A stretch of 64,000 nt of DNA, from assembly GCF_014200575.1 (NCBI RefSeq), contig NZ_JACHBZ010000014.1, forward strand, positions 62,001-126,000, read 5' to 3'. The notes under the pieces were generated by a model, which worked only from the letters and a program-made list of their open reading frames with translations, searched no databases and had not been told where the DNA came from. Position numbers and translations under genes: made by a program. Positions within the stretch are counted from its first letter, which is position 1; each line of letters begins with the position of its first letter. Source of the DNA: Mucilaginibacter saanensis. Its GTDB lineage: Bacteria > Bacteroidota > Bacteroidia > Sphingobacteriales > Sphingobacteriaceae. Below are positions 8,578-17,076 of the stretch, one piece after another.

Positions 8578-8634
8578 GTCATTCTGAACGAAGAATCTAT
8601 AACCAAATAGATCCTTCGTCAAGTTCCTGGTGAC
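8578..8634. repeat. Imperfect palindromic (REP-like) element
   Basis: The segment begins GTCATTCTGAACGAAGAATC, and after a short centre continues with a partial reverse complement (ATAGATCCTTCG ... GGTGAC). The arms around GAAGAATCTAT/ATAGATCCTTC pair with one mismatch, and the ends GTCA/TGAC pair. Elements with such GTCATTCTGA...GAAGAATCT arms are common dispersed intergenic repeats in Sphingobacteriaceae. It sits in the convergent gap between the glycosylase and the next gene, where it could also act as a transcript end. Confidence 0.6.
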
Positions 8635-8641
8635 AGCATCA

Positions 8642-9247
8642 CTACTTCAATTTCTTTACCAGTACATTAAAATCCGCACCAACTACCGGCATCTTTTTCC
8701 ATTCCTGCTCCGGGCTTCTTTTATACCAGGTTCCGCCATTGAGCAAGCCGCATGAAAAGCCGAGACTGGCGTTGGGGTTTGTATTCAAAAATTCTACTGA
8801 TACCAATATTTTACCCTTAACCCTTACATCGTATGGAGCAAGGTCAACACTGATCAGTTGATTGATCACTTCACCAGTTACCTGGTTGTTCCTGATTACC
8901 GTTCCCTTGATCTCGTCTTTAACCAGATTGTCCAACGGCCCCTTGTCGCCCGTGGTGTACACATTCACTTTAAAAGCAATAGTATCCTTGGCCAGGTTAT
9001 CTACATCAAAACTAAGTTTAAGCAGTTGTACAGTTTTGCCGCCTGCATTCATTTTAATACCTACTTGTGCCCCTTTTACAATATTAAAAGAGTTATTGGT
9101 TGACCCTTTGCGTAACTTATTACCTATGTTTTTTGTTTTGTCTTGCGCAAGGCCCTTTAAAGTGATAATACAAAGTATACAGGTAAAAATAAACCTGGAT
9201 GCTTTGCCGGTTGTTTTGATTAAGGATGTGTATGGCTGATTGATCAT
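8642..9247 (-). CDS. Secreted hypothetical protein
   Basis: 201 residues. A hydrophobic segment (about residues 17-33, 'SRFIFTCILCIITLKGLAQ') ends in a signal-peptidase-like site before QD. The mature part is rich in beta-strand patterns ('AQVGIKMNAGG', 'LLKLSFDVDN', 'DTIAFKVNVYTTGDKGP', 'KILVSVEFLNT') and looks like one beta-sandwich domain. Similar C-terminal pieces occur in Bacteroidota surface proteins, but I do not recognise a defined family. It is monocistronic, with a repeat element 8 bp downstream. Confidence 0.65.
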   Translation of the reverse strand: MINQPYTSLIKTTGKASRFIFTCILCIITLKGLAQDKTKNIGNKLRKGSTNNSFNIVKGAQVGIKMNAGGKTVQLLKLSFDVDNLAKDTIAFKVNVYTTGDKGPLDNLVKDEIKGTVIRNNQVTGEVINQLISVDLAPYDVRVKGKILVSVEFLNTNPNASLGFSCGLLNGGTWYKRSPEQEWKKMPVVGADFNVLVKKLK

Positions 9248-9326
9248 AGTTTTGCTTAGCAGAAGTATAGAATTAAAGGCAAGACGCTCGTATACGCCAA
9301 TTGGTTACACGGCAAACCTAATTCTT

Positions 9327-9752
9327 TTATTTCCTGATCATTTTGTAATGCCTGATGCCAGCTTCTTCAAACTCCGGGCCTGTTTTTTCAAAGTTGAATT
9401 TTTCATAAAGTGAGGCTGCCTGTACCTGGGCATGCAGATAAACATATTCAGCATCAGCGGGCAGATCATTTAAAACAGCTTGTACAAGAGCTTGCCCTAT
9501 ACCAAAGCCTCTGAATTTTTGCAATACCGCAAAGCGCTCCAGTTTATATCCTTTGTCTGTTTTTCTCCATCGGCAGGCTCCGGCCGATTCGCCGTCAACG
9601 GTTGCTAAAAAATGATTTGACTCTTCCTCAAATTCCCATTCAAGCTCAGGTGGGCAATTTTGTTCCACTACAAAAACTTCGCGTCTTACGGCAAATACTT
9701 TATCCAGGTCGGCTTGTTCCGTTACTTTTTCTACTTTTAACTTTGTGGGCAT
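9327..9752 (-). CDS. GNAT family N-acetyltransferase
   Basis: 141 residues. The acetyl-CoA binding signature is seen in 'ERFAVLQKFRGFGIGQALVQAVL' (R/Q-x-x-G-x-G/A) at mid-protein, and the end 'ASLYEKFNFEKTGPEFEEAGIRHYKM' is typical of small ElaA/YjcF-like GNATs. The acceptor is unknown. The start overlaps the 3' end of the iron-permease-like gene by 53 bp in another frame, so the two are cotranscribed. Confidence 0.85.
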   Translation of the reverse strand: MPTKLKVEKVTEQADLDKVFAVRREVFVVEQNCPPELEWEFEEESNHFLATVDGESAGACRWRKTDKGYKLERFAVLQKFRGFGIGQALVQAVLNDLPADAEYVYLHAQVQAASLYEKFNFEKTGPEFEEAGIRHYKMIRK

Positions 9753-10218
9753 TGGTATAATGCGGTTTAGTTTTTAATATATTTAATTTAGTGGCGTGAT
9801 TCTCCGTTGCAGCATCAATAGAGTGCGTGCAGGTAATATCATCTTCCTCTTCGGCAAGTGCAGATAGCTGTACATAAAACTTATGTAGCTGATCCAGTTC
9901 CTTTTCAGTGATATCTTCAATGTCAACCATCCGGTTACTGGCACCCTGGTGCGAGGCTAGCAGTTCGTTCAGTTTTAAATGTATCGCCTTTGAATCCTTG
10001 TTTTGTGATTTCTGAATTAAAAAAACCATCAGGAAGGTTACTATAGTGGTTCCTGTATTGATGATAAGTTGCCAGGTATCAGAATATCTAAATATAGGAC
10101 CGGTTATTCCCCATACTATAATAACACTTATAGCTATTATAAAAGCAGCCGAGCTGCCGGTTGCAATGGTTGCCCAGTTGGCAAACCGTTCAAATAAGTT
10201 CTTCTTTTTTTTGGCCAT
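9700..10218 (-). CDS. Low-affinity iron permease family protein
   Basis: 172 residues from the ATG at 10218; an upstream start would add a 15-residue tail in front of MAKKKKNLF. Two membrane helices (about residues 20-38 and 48-68) flank 'GITGPIFRYSDTWQLIINTGTTIVTFLMVFLIQ', followed by 'NKDSKAIHLKLNELLAS', the hallmark of the small bacterial low-affinity iron permease family. The C-terminal ~35 residues after the acidic stretch LAEEEDD run into the next gene and show no family pattern, so they may be a read-on tail. Iron transport by the bacterial members is presumed rather than proven. Confidence 0.85.
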   Translation of the reverse strand: MAKKKKNLFERFANWATIATGSSAAFIIAISVIIVWGITGPIFRYSDTWQLIINTGTTIVTFLMVFLIQKSQNKDSKAIHLKLNELLASHQGASNRMVDIEDITEKELDQLHKFYVQLSALAEEEDDITCTHSIDAATENHATKLNILKTKPHYTNAHKVKSRKSNGTSRPG

Positions 10219-10303
10219 TATAATCAATTTTATTATACAAGTATATAAACAACAAAGCGCCAATACAACAAGTGTACTGACGCTTTGTTAGTATAAATTC
10301 AGA

Positions 10304-11383
10304 CTATAATTTGCTGTTTACATCAACGCAGTTAAGGTCTTCAAAAGCAGCGGCTAACCTTTTAACAAAAGTTTCTTCGCCTTTACGTAACCATACGCGC
10401 GGGTCATAGTATTTTTTGTTTGGAGAATCCTCACCTTCAGGGTTACCTATCTGGTGTTGCAGGTAAGCTTCTTTTGAAATGTAATAATCTTTTATGCCTT
10501 CCCAGTAAGCCCATTGCATATCGGTATCAATATTCATTTTGATAGCACCATATGAAATAGCTTCGCGGATCTCTTCCTGGCTTGAACCAGAACCACCGTG
10601 GAATACAAAGTTGATAGGTTTTTCGGCAGTTAAACCAAATTTTTGTTTTACATACTCTTGTGAGTTATGCAATATAACTGGCTGTAATTTCACGTTACCT
10701 GGTTTATAAACACCATGTACGTTACCAAAAGCAGCAGCCACCGTAAAACGTGGGCTAACTTTTAAAAGATGCTCATAAGAGTATGATACTTCTTCTGGCT
10801 GAGTATATAAACGTGAACTGTCAACGTCGGAGTTATCAACGCCATCTTCTTCACCTCCGGTTACACCTAATTCAATTTCAAGGGTCATACCTAATTTAGC
10901 CATACGAGCCAAGTATTTTGCCGAAATTTCGATGTTCTCTTCAAGAGGCTCTTCTGAAAGATCAAGCATGTGTGAAGAGAAAAGCGGTTTCCCTGTTTCT
11001 GCAAAGAATTTTTCGCCATGATCCAGCAAACCATCTATCCATGGTAAAAATTTCATTGCAGCATGATCTGTATGCAAAATTACGGCAACACCATAGTGCT
11101 CTGCCAGTAAATGAACGTGCTTAGCTGCAGATACCGCACCTAAAATGCAGGCCTGAAGTTTTGAATTATCCAATGATTTACCGGCATAAAATTGTGCGCC
11201 GCCATTTGATAGCTGAATAATTACCGGAGAGTTTACATTTTTTGCAGTTTCCATAACTGCGTTAATGGTATTAGTACCGATAACGTTTACCGCTGGTAAA
11301 GCAAACTGATGCTTTTTAGCTGCTTCAAATAGTTCCTGCACTTGATCGCCGTGCAGTACACCTTTATAATTTTTTAAATCCAT
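10304..11383 (-). CDS. fbaA: Class II fructose-bisphosphate aldolase
   Basis: 359 residues, the same length as E. coli FbaA. It cleaves fructose 1,6-bisphosphate to DHAP and glyceraldehyde 3-phosphate in glycolysis/gluconeogenesis. The zinc-binding histidines are visible in 'VILHTDHAAMKF', 'FGNVHGVY' and 'FVFHGGSGSS'; the last also binds phosphate. 'INMDTDMQWAYWEG' near the end fits (read as NIDTDMQWAYW), as in class IIA enzymes. The gene is single, on the minus strand, facing divergently from accD across 312 bp. Confidence 0.95.
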   Translation of the reverse strand: MDLKNYKGVLHGDQVQELFEAAKKHQFALPAVNVIGTNTINAVMETAKNVNSPVIIQLSNGGAQFYAGKSLDNSKLQACILGAVSAAKHVHLLAEHYGVAVILHTDHAAMKFLPWIDGLLDHGEKFFAETGKPLFSSHMLDLSEEPLEENIEISAKYLARMAKLGMTLEIELGVTGGEEDGVDNSDVDSSRLYTQPEEVSYSYEHLLKVSPRFTVAAAFGNVHGVYKPGNVKLQPVILHNSQEYVKQKFGLTAEKPINFVFHGGSGSSQEEIREAISYGAIKMNIDTDMQWAYWEGIKDYYISKEAYLQHQIGNPEGEDSPNKKYYDPRVWLRKGEETFVKRLAAAFEDLNCVDVNSKL

Positions 11384-11695
11384 GAGCTTTTATTTGGGCC
11401 TCGAAGTTATAAAATTTCTTTGTTTTAGATAAGAAATCTTATTATTAATGATCGAATATTACCATTCTGTTCATCGAAATTGTCATTTTTATATTAAAAA
11501 CACAGCAAAACGGCGCAAATACATCAAAAGCATATAATTTAAAAAAAATAACGCCGTTTAATTATGAATTTGATATAAAAAGGCCCCAGGAAATTTCCGC
11601 TGAATAATTTATCCTGTAACAAGTTTTTTTAACTCTTGCCACTTGTTTAATATTTTTCGTTTCTTTGTAGTCAATTGAAAGAGCTAGACATAGAT
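11384..11695. other. Divergent intergenic region between fbaA and accD
   Basis: Very AT-rich, with no coding frame. It must hold the promoters of both genes. For accD, TTTCTTTG at 11660-11667 is one base from TAnnTTTG and has a TTG about 21 nt upstream at 11636-11638. For fbaA the minus strand has TAACTTCG, one mismatch from the box, near its start. Confidence 0.5.
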
Positions 11696-12541
11696 ATGGC
11701 GTGGTTTAAACGAGAGTTGAAAGGGATAATTACGACTACTGAGGAAAAGAAAGAAGCCCCTGATGGTATCTGGAATAAATGCCCAAATTGTAAGAAACCC
11801 CTGCATTATTCTGAGCAGGTTGAAAATCAATATGTTTGCCACTATTGTGGCTATCACCTGCGCATAGGTTCAAAAGAGTACTTTGCAGTATTATTTGATA
11901 ATAACGAATTTACGGAGCTGTTTGCTGATCTTACATCAGGCGACCCGTTACATTTTGAGGATACAAAAAAATATACCGACAGGTTAACCGAAACCCAGTT
12001 TAAAACCGGGTTGAAGGATGCCATACGTGCCGGAGCAGGTAAAATTGACGGTCAGGACTTGGTAATAGCCTGTATGGATTTTAACTTTATAGGTGGTTCA
12101 ATGGGTTCGGTAGTGGGCGAAAAGATTGCCCGTTCTATTGATTACTGTATTGTCAATAAAGTTCCTTTCCTGATGATATCAAAATCAGGCGGTGCAAGGA
12201 TGATGGAAGCAGCGTTCTCCTTAATGCAGATGGCTAAAACATCGGCTAAGCTGGCTTTATTATCACAGGCTAAAATCCCTTATATATCATTACTTACTGA
12301 TCCTACAACTGGTGGTGTAACCGCATCTTATGCCATGCTGGGCGATATTAATATTGCTGAGCCTGGTGCACTGATTGGTTTTGCCGGCCCAAGGGTAATT
12401 AAGGAAACTATTAAGAAAGATTTGCCTAAAGGATTCCAGACCGCAGAATTTGTTCAGGAGCATGGTTTCCTTGACTTCATTGTTGACCGCAGGGAGATGA
12501 AAGAAAAACTGGCTTCGTTCATTAAAATGATGGCTAATTGA
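11696..12541 (+). CDS. accD: Acetyl-CoA carboxylase carboxyltransferase subunit beta
   Basis: 281 residues from the ATG at 11696 ([10 protein letters not shown], the usual AccD start). A TTG 21 nt upstream lies in frame but is unlikely. The N-terminal C4 zinc ribbon is CPNC at ~31-34 and CHYC at ~50-53. The crotonase-like carboxyltransferase core follows, with '[18 protein letters not shown]', '[21 protein letters not shown]' and '[17 protein letters not shown]'. With AccA it transfers the carboxyl group from biotin to acetyl-CoA in fatty-acid synthesis. A strong terminator follows, so the gene is probably transcribed alone. Confidence 0.96.
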   Translation: MAWFKRELKGIITTTEEKKEAPDGIWNKCPNCKKPLHYSEQVENQYVCHYCGYHLRIGSKEYFAVLFDNNEFTELFADLTSGDPLHFEDTKKYTDRLTETQFKTGLKDAIRAGAGKIDGQDLVIACMDFNFIGGSMGSVVGEKIARSIDYCIVNKVPFLMISKSGGARMMEAAFSLMQMAKTSAKLALLSQAKIPYISLLTDPTTGGVTASYAMLGDINIAEPGALIGFAGPRVIKETIKKDLPKGFQTAEFVQEHGFLDFIVDRREMKEKLASFIKMMAN

Positions 12542-12560
12542 AAGTATTACTTATACCATA

Positions 12561-12599
12561 AATAAGAAAGGCTATCCGTTTTGGATAGCCTTTCTTATT
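12561..12599 (+). terminator. Intrinsic terminator downstream of accD
   Basis: A perfect 17-bp stem (12561-12577 with 12583-12599) around a 5-nt loop. The GC-rich inner half is GGCTATCC/GGATAGCC and the outer half is A/T. It is symmetrical enough to work for both strands, although only accD needs it. Confidence 0.85.
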
Positions 12600-12622
12600 A
12601 TCAATAAGTACATGGCTGTACA

Positions 12623-12847
12623 TTATTTGGTTGTTGCACCAGCTAATGCGCCTCCGCCCTCTACATGCTGATCAGGAAGATCGGCCAAACTGCCGTCTTC
12701 ATGTAATACCCTGAAATGTCCTCTGTGGGGGCCGTATTTTTCAATGTACCTTTCATTTTGCCCCGGATTGGTGTAATTGTTTCCGTAACTATTTACGGCT
12801 CCCGTGTTGATGTCCCGATTTTTGTCAGGTTTTAAATAATCATTCAT
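12623..12847 (-). CDS. Small hydrophilic hypothetical protein
   Basis: 74 residues, starting MNDYLKPDKNRD, with a strong ribosome-binding site (AGGAGGATAAGG) just upstream of the ATG. It is rich in Asn, Gly and Pro and ends 'EGGGALAGATTK'. The middle ('RYIEKYGPHRGHFRVLHEDGS') may be the only folded part. No family recognised. It lies 47 bp downstream of another disordered small protein gene and may be cotranscribed with it. Confidence 0.65.
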   Translation of the reverse strand: MNDYLKPDKNRDINTGAVNSYGNNYTNPGQNERYIEKYGPHRGHFRVLHEDGSLADLPDQHVEGGGALAGATTK

Positions 12848-12894
12848 TGCCTTATCCTCCTATTCTATAAATATAAATAAGAAAATTACTCCGG

Positions 12895-13383
12895 CTATAT
12901 ACCCTCAGTGCCGGGCTCATGCCCTACCATTCTGCCGGTGGTACGTCCCTGCGGACGGCTTTCGAAATCTGTTTTAGCAGGGCCCTGGGATGGAAATTCT
13001 TTTTTATTGGGTGGCGTTACATCAGTTTGTTCGCTGTAAGATGTGTCTGCGCTTTTGTTAGGCTGATTTACTTCTGACTGGCTGTGATAACCTGTACCTT
13101 CTTTTTTTGATTCGTCTTCTTCAGGTATCTCGTTATCACCATCATGGTCGGGCAGTTCTTCAGGACGCTCATATTCGTCATCTTCATCATTCAGGTCCTC
13201 TTGATTAAACGTGGGTTTCAGGTCGTTAGTATAATCATCCTCATCTTCCTTTAACTCGTCATTATCAAGATCGCTACTGCTGAATGAATCCTCATTCTGA
13301 ATGGCGAATGAATTGCTCGTATTATCAAAATCGTCGCGGTTTGTATCCTGGGAGTTCCAGGCATTTTCATTATTGGTAATCAT
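12895..13383 (-). CDS. Acidic, intrinsically disordered hypothetical protein
   Basis: 162 residues with an extreme excess of Asp, Glu, Asn and Ser and almost no hydrophobic core. Runs such as 'DNDELKEDEDDYTNDLKP' and 'EDLNDEDDEYERPEELPDHD' are typical. The C-terminal third turns Gly/Pro/Arg rich ('RPQGRTTGRMVGHEPGTEG'). There is no signal peptide and no recognised domain. Similar acidic small proteins in this family of bacteria are of unknown function. The regular codon structure and the small gene directly downstream support a real gene. Confidence 0.65.
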   Translation of the reverse strand: MITNNENAWNSQDTNRDDFDNTSNSFAIQNEDSFSSSDLDNDELKEDEDDYTNDLKPTFNQEDLNDEDDEYERPEELPDHDGDNEIPEEDESKKEGTGYHSQSEVNQPNKSADTSYSEQTDVTPPNKKEFPSQGPAKTDFESRPQGRTTGRMVGHEPGTEGI

Positions 13384-13572
13384 AGGTTTTAATTTTAGTT
13401 GTTAACTAATAAACCTATCAAGTTGCTATATTGTTTTTAAATTATCTAAATAAGAAAATTAATTTCAATATTTATGCAAATACATTTATTGCAGGAATTA
13501 TCCATCAATATACAATACTGGCAAATAACAGCTTCCCGACGATGATAAAATGAAGAAGACCGAAGTTAATGC

Positions 13573-14709
13573 CTACACGTTTACCGGGCAGAGTTCGCGG
13601 ATTTTGGCCACTGTATAATCAACTTCTTCGATGGTGTTATACTTGGAAAAGGAGAATCTGACAGACGGCCTCGAAGCACTTGCGCCAATCGCCGTAAGCA
13701 CATGTGAGCCTATGTCAGTCCCTGAACTGCATGCGCTGCCACCAGAAGCTGATATACCTGCAATATCCAGATTAAACAGCAACATATCGCCCATGTCCAT
13801 CTCAGGAAAAGCAACATTTAATACCGTATACAAGCTTTTATCAGCGTCAGTTTCGCCGTTAAAATTAATTCCTGGTATCTGGTCGGTTAACTTACCTATC
13901 ATATAGGTTTTTAAACCCTGTATATGTTTACGGTGCTGCTCCATTTCTGAATAAGCCATTTCCAATGCTTTGGCAAGGCCTACAATACCATAAATGTTTT
14001 CGGTACCGCCGCGCATGTTACGCTCCTGGGCACCGCCATAAATAAATGGCTTAATTTTAATACGATGATTTACATGCAAAAATCCTACTCCCTTTGGCCC
14101 GTGAAGCTTATGCCCCGCACAAACTAAAAAATGTGTTTTAAGTTTGCGTAGGTCATGCTCATAGTGGCCCATGGTTTGCACGGTATCGCAATGATAAATT
14201 GCATTATGGGCTTCACATATATCACCGATGCGTTGCATATCTGACAGCGTACCAATTTCATTATTGGCATGCATGATTGATACAAAGCTGCGTTCGTTGT
14301 TTTTCAACAGCGTTTCCAGGTGATCGTAATCAATATTACCCAGGGCATCCACATCAACAAAACTTAATTTAATGATACCTGATTTTTCCATTGCCTCCAG
14401 GGTATGGATAACAGCATGGTGTTCTATACGGCTGGTTATGGCATGTGTAATCTGGTGATCAACAATTCCGCAACGGATAGCCGTATTATCTGCCTCGGTA
14501 CCGCTTGAAGTGAAAAATATTTCGGCTGGCGATGTATGTAATAAATTAGCTACGGTTTTGCGTGCTTTTTCAACCAATGTGCGGGCCTCTCTCCCATGCG
14601 AATGGATAGATGATGGATTACCAAAATGGTTTTCCATAACCTTATACATTTCTTTTAAAACCTCAGGATCAAGCGGCGTAGTAGCTGCATTATCAAAATA
14701 AACACGCAT
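13573..14709 (-). CDS. Cysteine desulfurase (NifS/IscS family)
   Basis: 378 residues. PLP-dependent enzyme that removes sulfur from cysteine for Fe-S cluster or tRNA thiolation. The protein starts 'MRVYFDNAATTPLDPEVL'. The PLP lysine is K201 in 'CAGHKLHGPKG', and the sulfur-carrying cysteine is C327 in 'SGGSACSSGT'. 'GGAQERNMRGGTEN' is the conserved phosphate-side motif. It is transcribed alone; glmM lies upstream on the same strand behind a hairpin. Whether it serves Fe-S assembly (IscS/NifS role) or tRNA modification cannot be told from the sequence. Confidence 0.93.
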   Translation of the reverse strand: MRVYFDNAATTPLDPEVLKEMYKVMENHFGNPSSIHSHGREARTLVEKARKTVANLLHTSPAEIFFTSSGTEADNTAIRCGIVDHQITHAITSRIEHHAVIHTLEAMEKSGIIKLSFVDVDALGNIDYDHLETLLKNNERSFVSIMHANNEIGTLSDMQRIGDICEAHNAIYHCDTVQTMGHYEHDLRKLKTHFLVCAGHKLHGPKGVGFLHVNHRIKIKPFIYGGAQERNMRGGTENIYGIVGLAKALEMAYSEMEQHRKHIQGLKTYMIGKLTDQIPGINFNGETDADKSLYTVLNVAFPEMDMGDMLLFNLDIAGISASGGSACSSGTDIGSHVLTAIGASASRPSVRFSFSKYNTIEEVDYTVAKIRELCPVNV

Positions 14710-14751
14710 TTTTTATAATTATTGAATTGATAAATTATTGATTTTAAAATG

Positions 14752-14787
14752 GGGTTATCGAATTATTAATCAATAATTCAATAACCC
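14752..14787 (-). terminator. Hairpin downstream of glmM, probable terminator
   Basis: GGGTTAT-c-GAATTATT (14752-14767) pairs with AATAATTC-a-ATAACCC (14772-14787) across a 4-nt loop, one mismatch. On the minus strand it is followed by CATTTTAAAA, a weak T tract. It separates glmM from the downstream cysteine desulfurase gene. Confidence 0.6.
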
Positions 14788-14804
14788 TATAATTCAGTAA
14801 TTCA

Positions 14805-16193
14805 TCAATTCACTTGTAAAATCTCTTTTATATCGGCAATTATTTTATTTGCCAGGCCATTTGCCACTGTTTCTGAGTTACCTTCAGAATAAATCCTGAT
14901 GATCGGTTCAGTGTTTGACCTTCGCAAATGTACCCATTCTTTGTCAAATTCTATTTTAAGGCCGTCAATGGTACTATGCGGTTGTTTGATGTATTTCTGC
15001 TCTACCTTACTCAAAAGGGCATCTATGTCCATTTCAGGCGTTAAGGTAATCTTATTTTTTGAAATAAAATAACCAGGATATGACATACGCAGGTTTGAAA
15101 CCGATTTGCCATACTTAGCCAGATGGGTTAAAAATAAAGCAATCCCTACCAGCGCATCACGGCCGTAATGTAATTCGGGATATATAACCCCGCCATTACC
15201 CTCGCCACCAATAACGGCATTCACTTCCTTCATTTTGTTAACCACGTTTACCTCACCTACCGCAGCAGCATGATACTCGCCGCCGGCAAGTTCTGTAACA
15301 TCACGTAGCGCACGGGTTGACGAAAGGTTTGATACTGTATTACCTGCATTGTTTTTTAATATATAATCGGCAACCGCTACCAGGGTATACTCCTCGCCAA
15401 ACATATTGCCATCCTCGCAAACAAAGCAAAGGCGGTCAACATCCGGGTCAACAGCTATTCCCAAATGGGCCCTTTTTGCCAATACTTCTTTTGACAATGC
15501 TGTAAGGTTTTCAGGTAAAGGCTCAGGGTTATGCGGAAAGTTACCATCAGGTTCGCAGTACAGCTCATGTACGGTTTCAACACCAAGGGCTTTAAGCAGC
15601 GCAGGCACAAAAATGCCCCCGGTTGAGTTAACACAATCAATAACAATATTAAAACCAGCTTTTTTAATGGCCTTTACATCAACCAGCGGCAACGCCAGTA
15701 TAAGGTCAATATGTTTTTGCATCCAGCTGTTATCAAGCGTAACCTTGCCCAGGTCATTTACGTCTGCATATTTGAAATCACTATTCTCGGCAATTTCAAG
15801 CACCTCTTTACCGTCTGTATCACTTATAAATTCACCATCGGCATTCAATAGCTTTAGTGCGTTCCATTGTTTGGGATTGTGGCTCGCGGTAAGGATAATA
15901 CCACCTGCCGCCTTTTCGCCGGTAACAGCCACTTCAACAGTTGGCGTGGTTGACAAACCTAAATCAATTACATCAATACCCAGGCCTTGCAGCGTGCCTG
16001 TAACCAGGTTGTTGACCATTGTACCCGAAATACGGGCATCGCGACCAACAACTATTTTCTTGATACCTGATTTTTTTACAGCCCACGAGCCATAAGCCGA
16101 TGTGAACTTTACTATATCCAACGGTGTTAAACCATCACCTGCAGCACCGCCTATGGTACCGCGTATCCCCGAAATAGATTTTATGAGTGTCAA
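14805..16193 (-). CDS. glmM: Phosphoglucosamine mutase
   Basis: 462 residues if started at the TTG at 16193 (MTLIKSISGIRGTIGG). The frame stays open for 30 more codons, but that extension has no family similarity and overlaps a promoter box. GlmM interconverts glucosamine 6- and 1-phosphate for UDP-GlcNAc and cell-wall synthesis. The phosphoserine loop is 'LTASHNPKQWN' (S104), the metal loop is 'DPDVDRLCFV', the sugar-binding loop is 'GGEGNGGVIYPELHYGRDA', and the C-terminal phosphate-binding loop is 'RRSNTEPIIRIYSEG'. The length and N-terminus fit the Bacteroidota enzymes. A phosphomannomutase side activity is possible. Confidence 0.92.
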   Translation of the reverse strand: MTLIKSISGIRGTIGGAAGDGLTPLDIVKFTSAYGSWAVKKSGIKKIVVGRDARISGTMVNNLVTGTLQGLGIDVIDLGLSTTPTVEVAVTGEKAAGGIILTASHNPKQWNALKLLNADGEFISDTDGKEVLEIAENSDFKYADVNDLGKVTLDNSWMQKHIDLILALPLVDVKAIKKAGFNIVIDCVNSTGGIFVPALLKALGVETVHELYCEPDGNFPHNPEPLPENLTALSKEVLAKRAHLGIAVDPDVDRLCFVCEDGNMFGEEYTLVAVADYILKNNAGNTVSNLSSTRALRDVTELAGGEYHAAAVGEVNVVNKMKEVNAVIGGEGNGGVIYPELHYGRDALVGIALFLTHLAKYGKSVSNLRMSYPGYFISKNKITLTPEMDIDALLSKVEQKYIKQPHSTIDGLKIEFDKEWVHLRRSNTEPIIRIYSEGNSETVANGLANKIIADIKEILQVN

Positions 16194-16213
16194 AATGATT
16201 TTGTTTTGTGAGG

Positions 16214-16221
16214 CAAAAGTA
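16214..16221 (-). promoter_or_regulatory. -7 promoter box of glmM (TACTTTTG)
   Basis: The plus strand reads CAAAAGTA, so the minus strand has TACTTTTG, an exact TAnnTTTG match. It ends 20 nt before the TTG at 16193 and lies inside the longer open frame. This supports the TTG as the true start. Confidence 0.6.
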
Positions 16222-16448
16222 AAAATATTTAACCGATTAGCTATGCTCCAATCGCATTGTCTAGGTCTTCTTAATGTTAACAAAAAGCTATGGCCTTAAA
16301 TTTTGTACTTAAATAATTGCTGTTTAACTATTTTAGCAGTATCTGTTATACAAGTCAATAACGTAACAAAAAGCCCGGCACGTATTTGTTTAACAAATTT
16401 TATGTTTGTTTAGTGCTAATTGCATCAATGTTGTATTAAAGTAATTAA

Positions 16449-16456
16449 TACCTTTG
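16449..16456 (+). promoter_or_regulatory. -7 promoter box (TACCTTTG) of the PAP2/ZIP operon
   Basis: Exact TAnnTTTG match 56 nt upstream of the PAP2 start. TTG triplets lie 15 and 26 nt upstream, neither at the ideal spacing. Confidence 0.55.
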
Positions 16457-16512
16457 GCAAGTAAAGTTTAACACCATATTGTTAAGCTGTAATAATTATA
16501 TGAAAAACACCA

Positions 16513-17076
16513 ATGCCTGAACAAATTTTACAACTCGACCGGCATTTATTTTATTTTATTAATCATGACCTGTCAAATGCTTTTTTTGACTGGATCATGC
16601 CATTTTTGCGTAACCCTAAATTCTGGATCCCCTTATATATTTTCATTATTGGCTTTTGCCTATATCGCTATAAAAAACAGGGTGCCATGATTATTGTATT
16701 ATTGGCCTTAACTGCGGGTTTTGCCGATTTTACCAGCGCAAGTATTATTAAGTACCAGGTAAAAAGACTACGCCCCTGCCGTGATCCTATAGTTTCACAG
16801 ACCGACATTAGCCGGGTGCCCTGCGGAACAGGGTACAGCTTTCCATCAACCCATGCTACCGATCATTTTGCCATGGCTATATTTTTAAGCCTCGTTTTTT
16901 TTAGAAAATGGCGATGGATATGGTTCTGGGCTATACTATGGGCCGGTACTATTTCATTTGCGCAGGTGTATGTGGGTGTGCATTTCCCGGTTGACGTAAC
17001 CTGCGGGGCTATTTACGGCGCTTTAACGGGCTGCTTATTTGCGTTTTTATTTAAAAAATTACAACCTACCTTTTAA
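16513..17076 (+). CDS. PAP2 superfamily membrane phosphatase
   Basis: 187 residues with about five membrane helices. The three catalytic motifs of lipid phosphatases (undecaprenyl-diphosphate or phosphatidate type) are present: 'KYQVKRLRPCRDP' (K-x6-RP), 'GYSFPSTHATDHF' (PSxH) and 'VGVHFPVDVTCG' (SR-x5-H-x3-D variant ending H..VD). It probably recycles undecaprenyl pyrophosphate or dephosphorylates another lipid in the inner membrane. Its stop overlaps the start of the ZIP gene (TAATG), so the two are translationally coupled. Confidence 0.9.
   Translation: MPEQILQLDRHLFYFINHDLSNAFFDWIMPFLRNPKFWIPLYIFIIGFCLYRYKKQGAMIIVLLALTAGFADFTSASIIKYQVKRLRPCRDPIVSQTDISRVPCGTGYSFPSTHATDHFAMAIFLSLVFFRKWRWIWFWAILWAGTISFAQVYVGVHFPVDVTCGAIYGALTGCLFAFLFKKLQPTF

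Larger units (their letters stand above)
16194..16512. other. Divergent intergenic region between glmM and the PAP2 gene
   Basis: AT-rich DNA of 319 bp. It contains an exact -7 box for each direction (16214-16221 minus, 16449-16456 plus) and no plausible gene. The first 90 bp are open in the glmM frame but lie upstream of its promoter box. Confidence 0.6.

Noticed and set aside
15406..16095. 229-codon plus-strand frame
   Set aside because: Fully antisense to glmM, with Ser/Pro/Thr-rich composition typical of a shadow frame.
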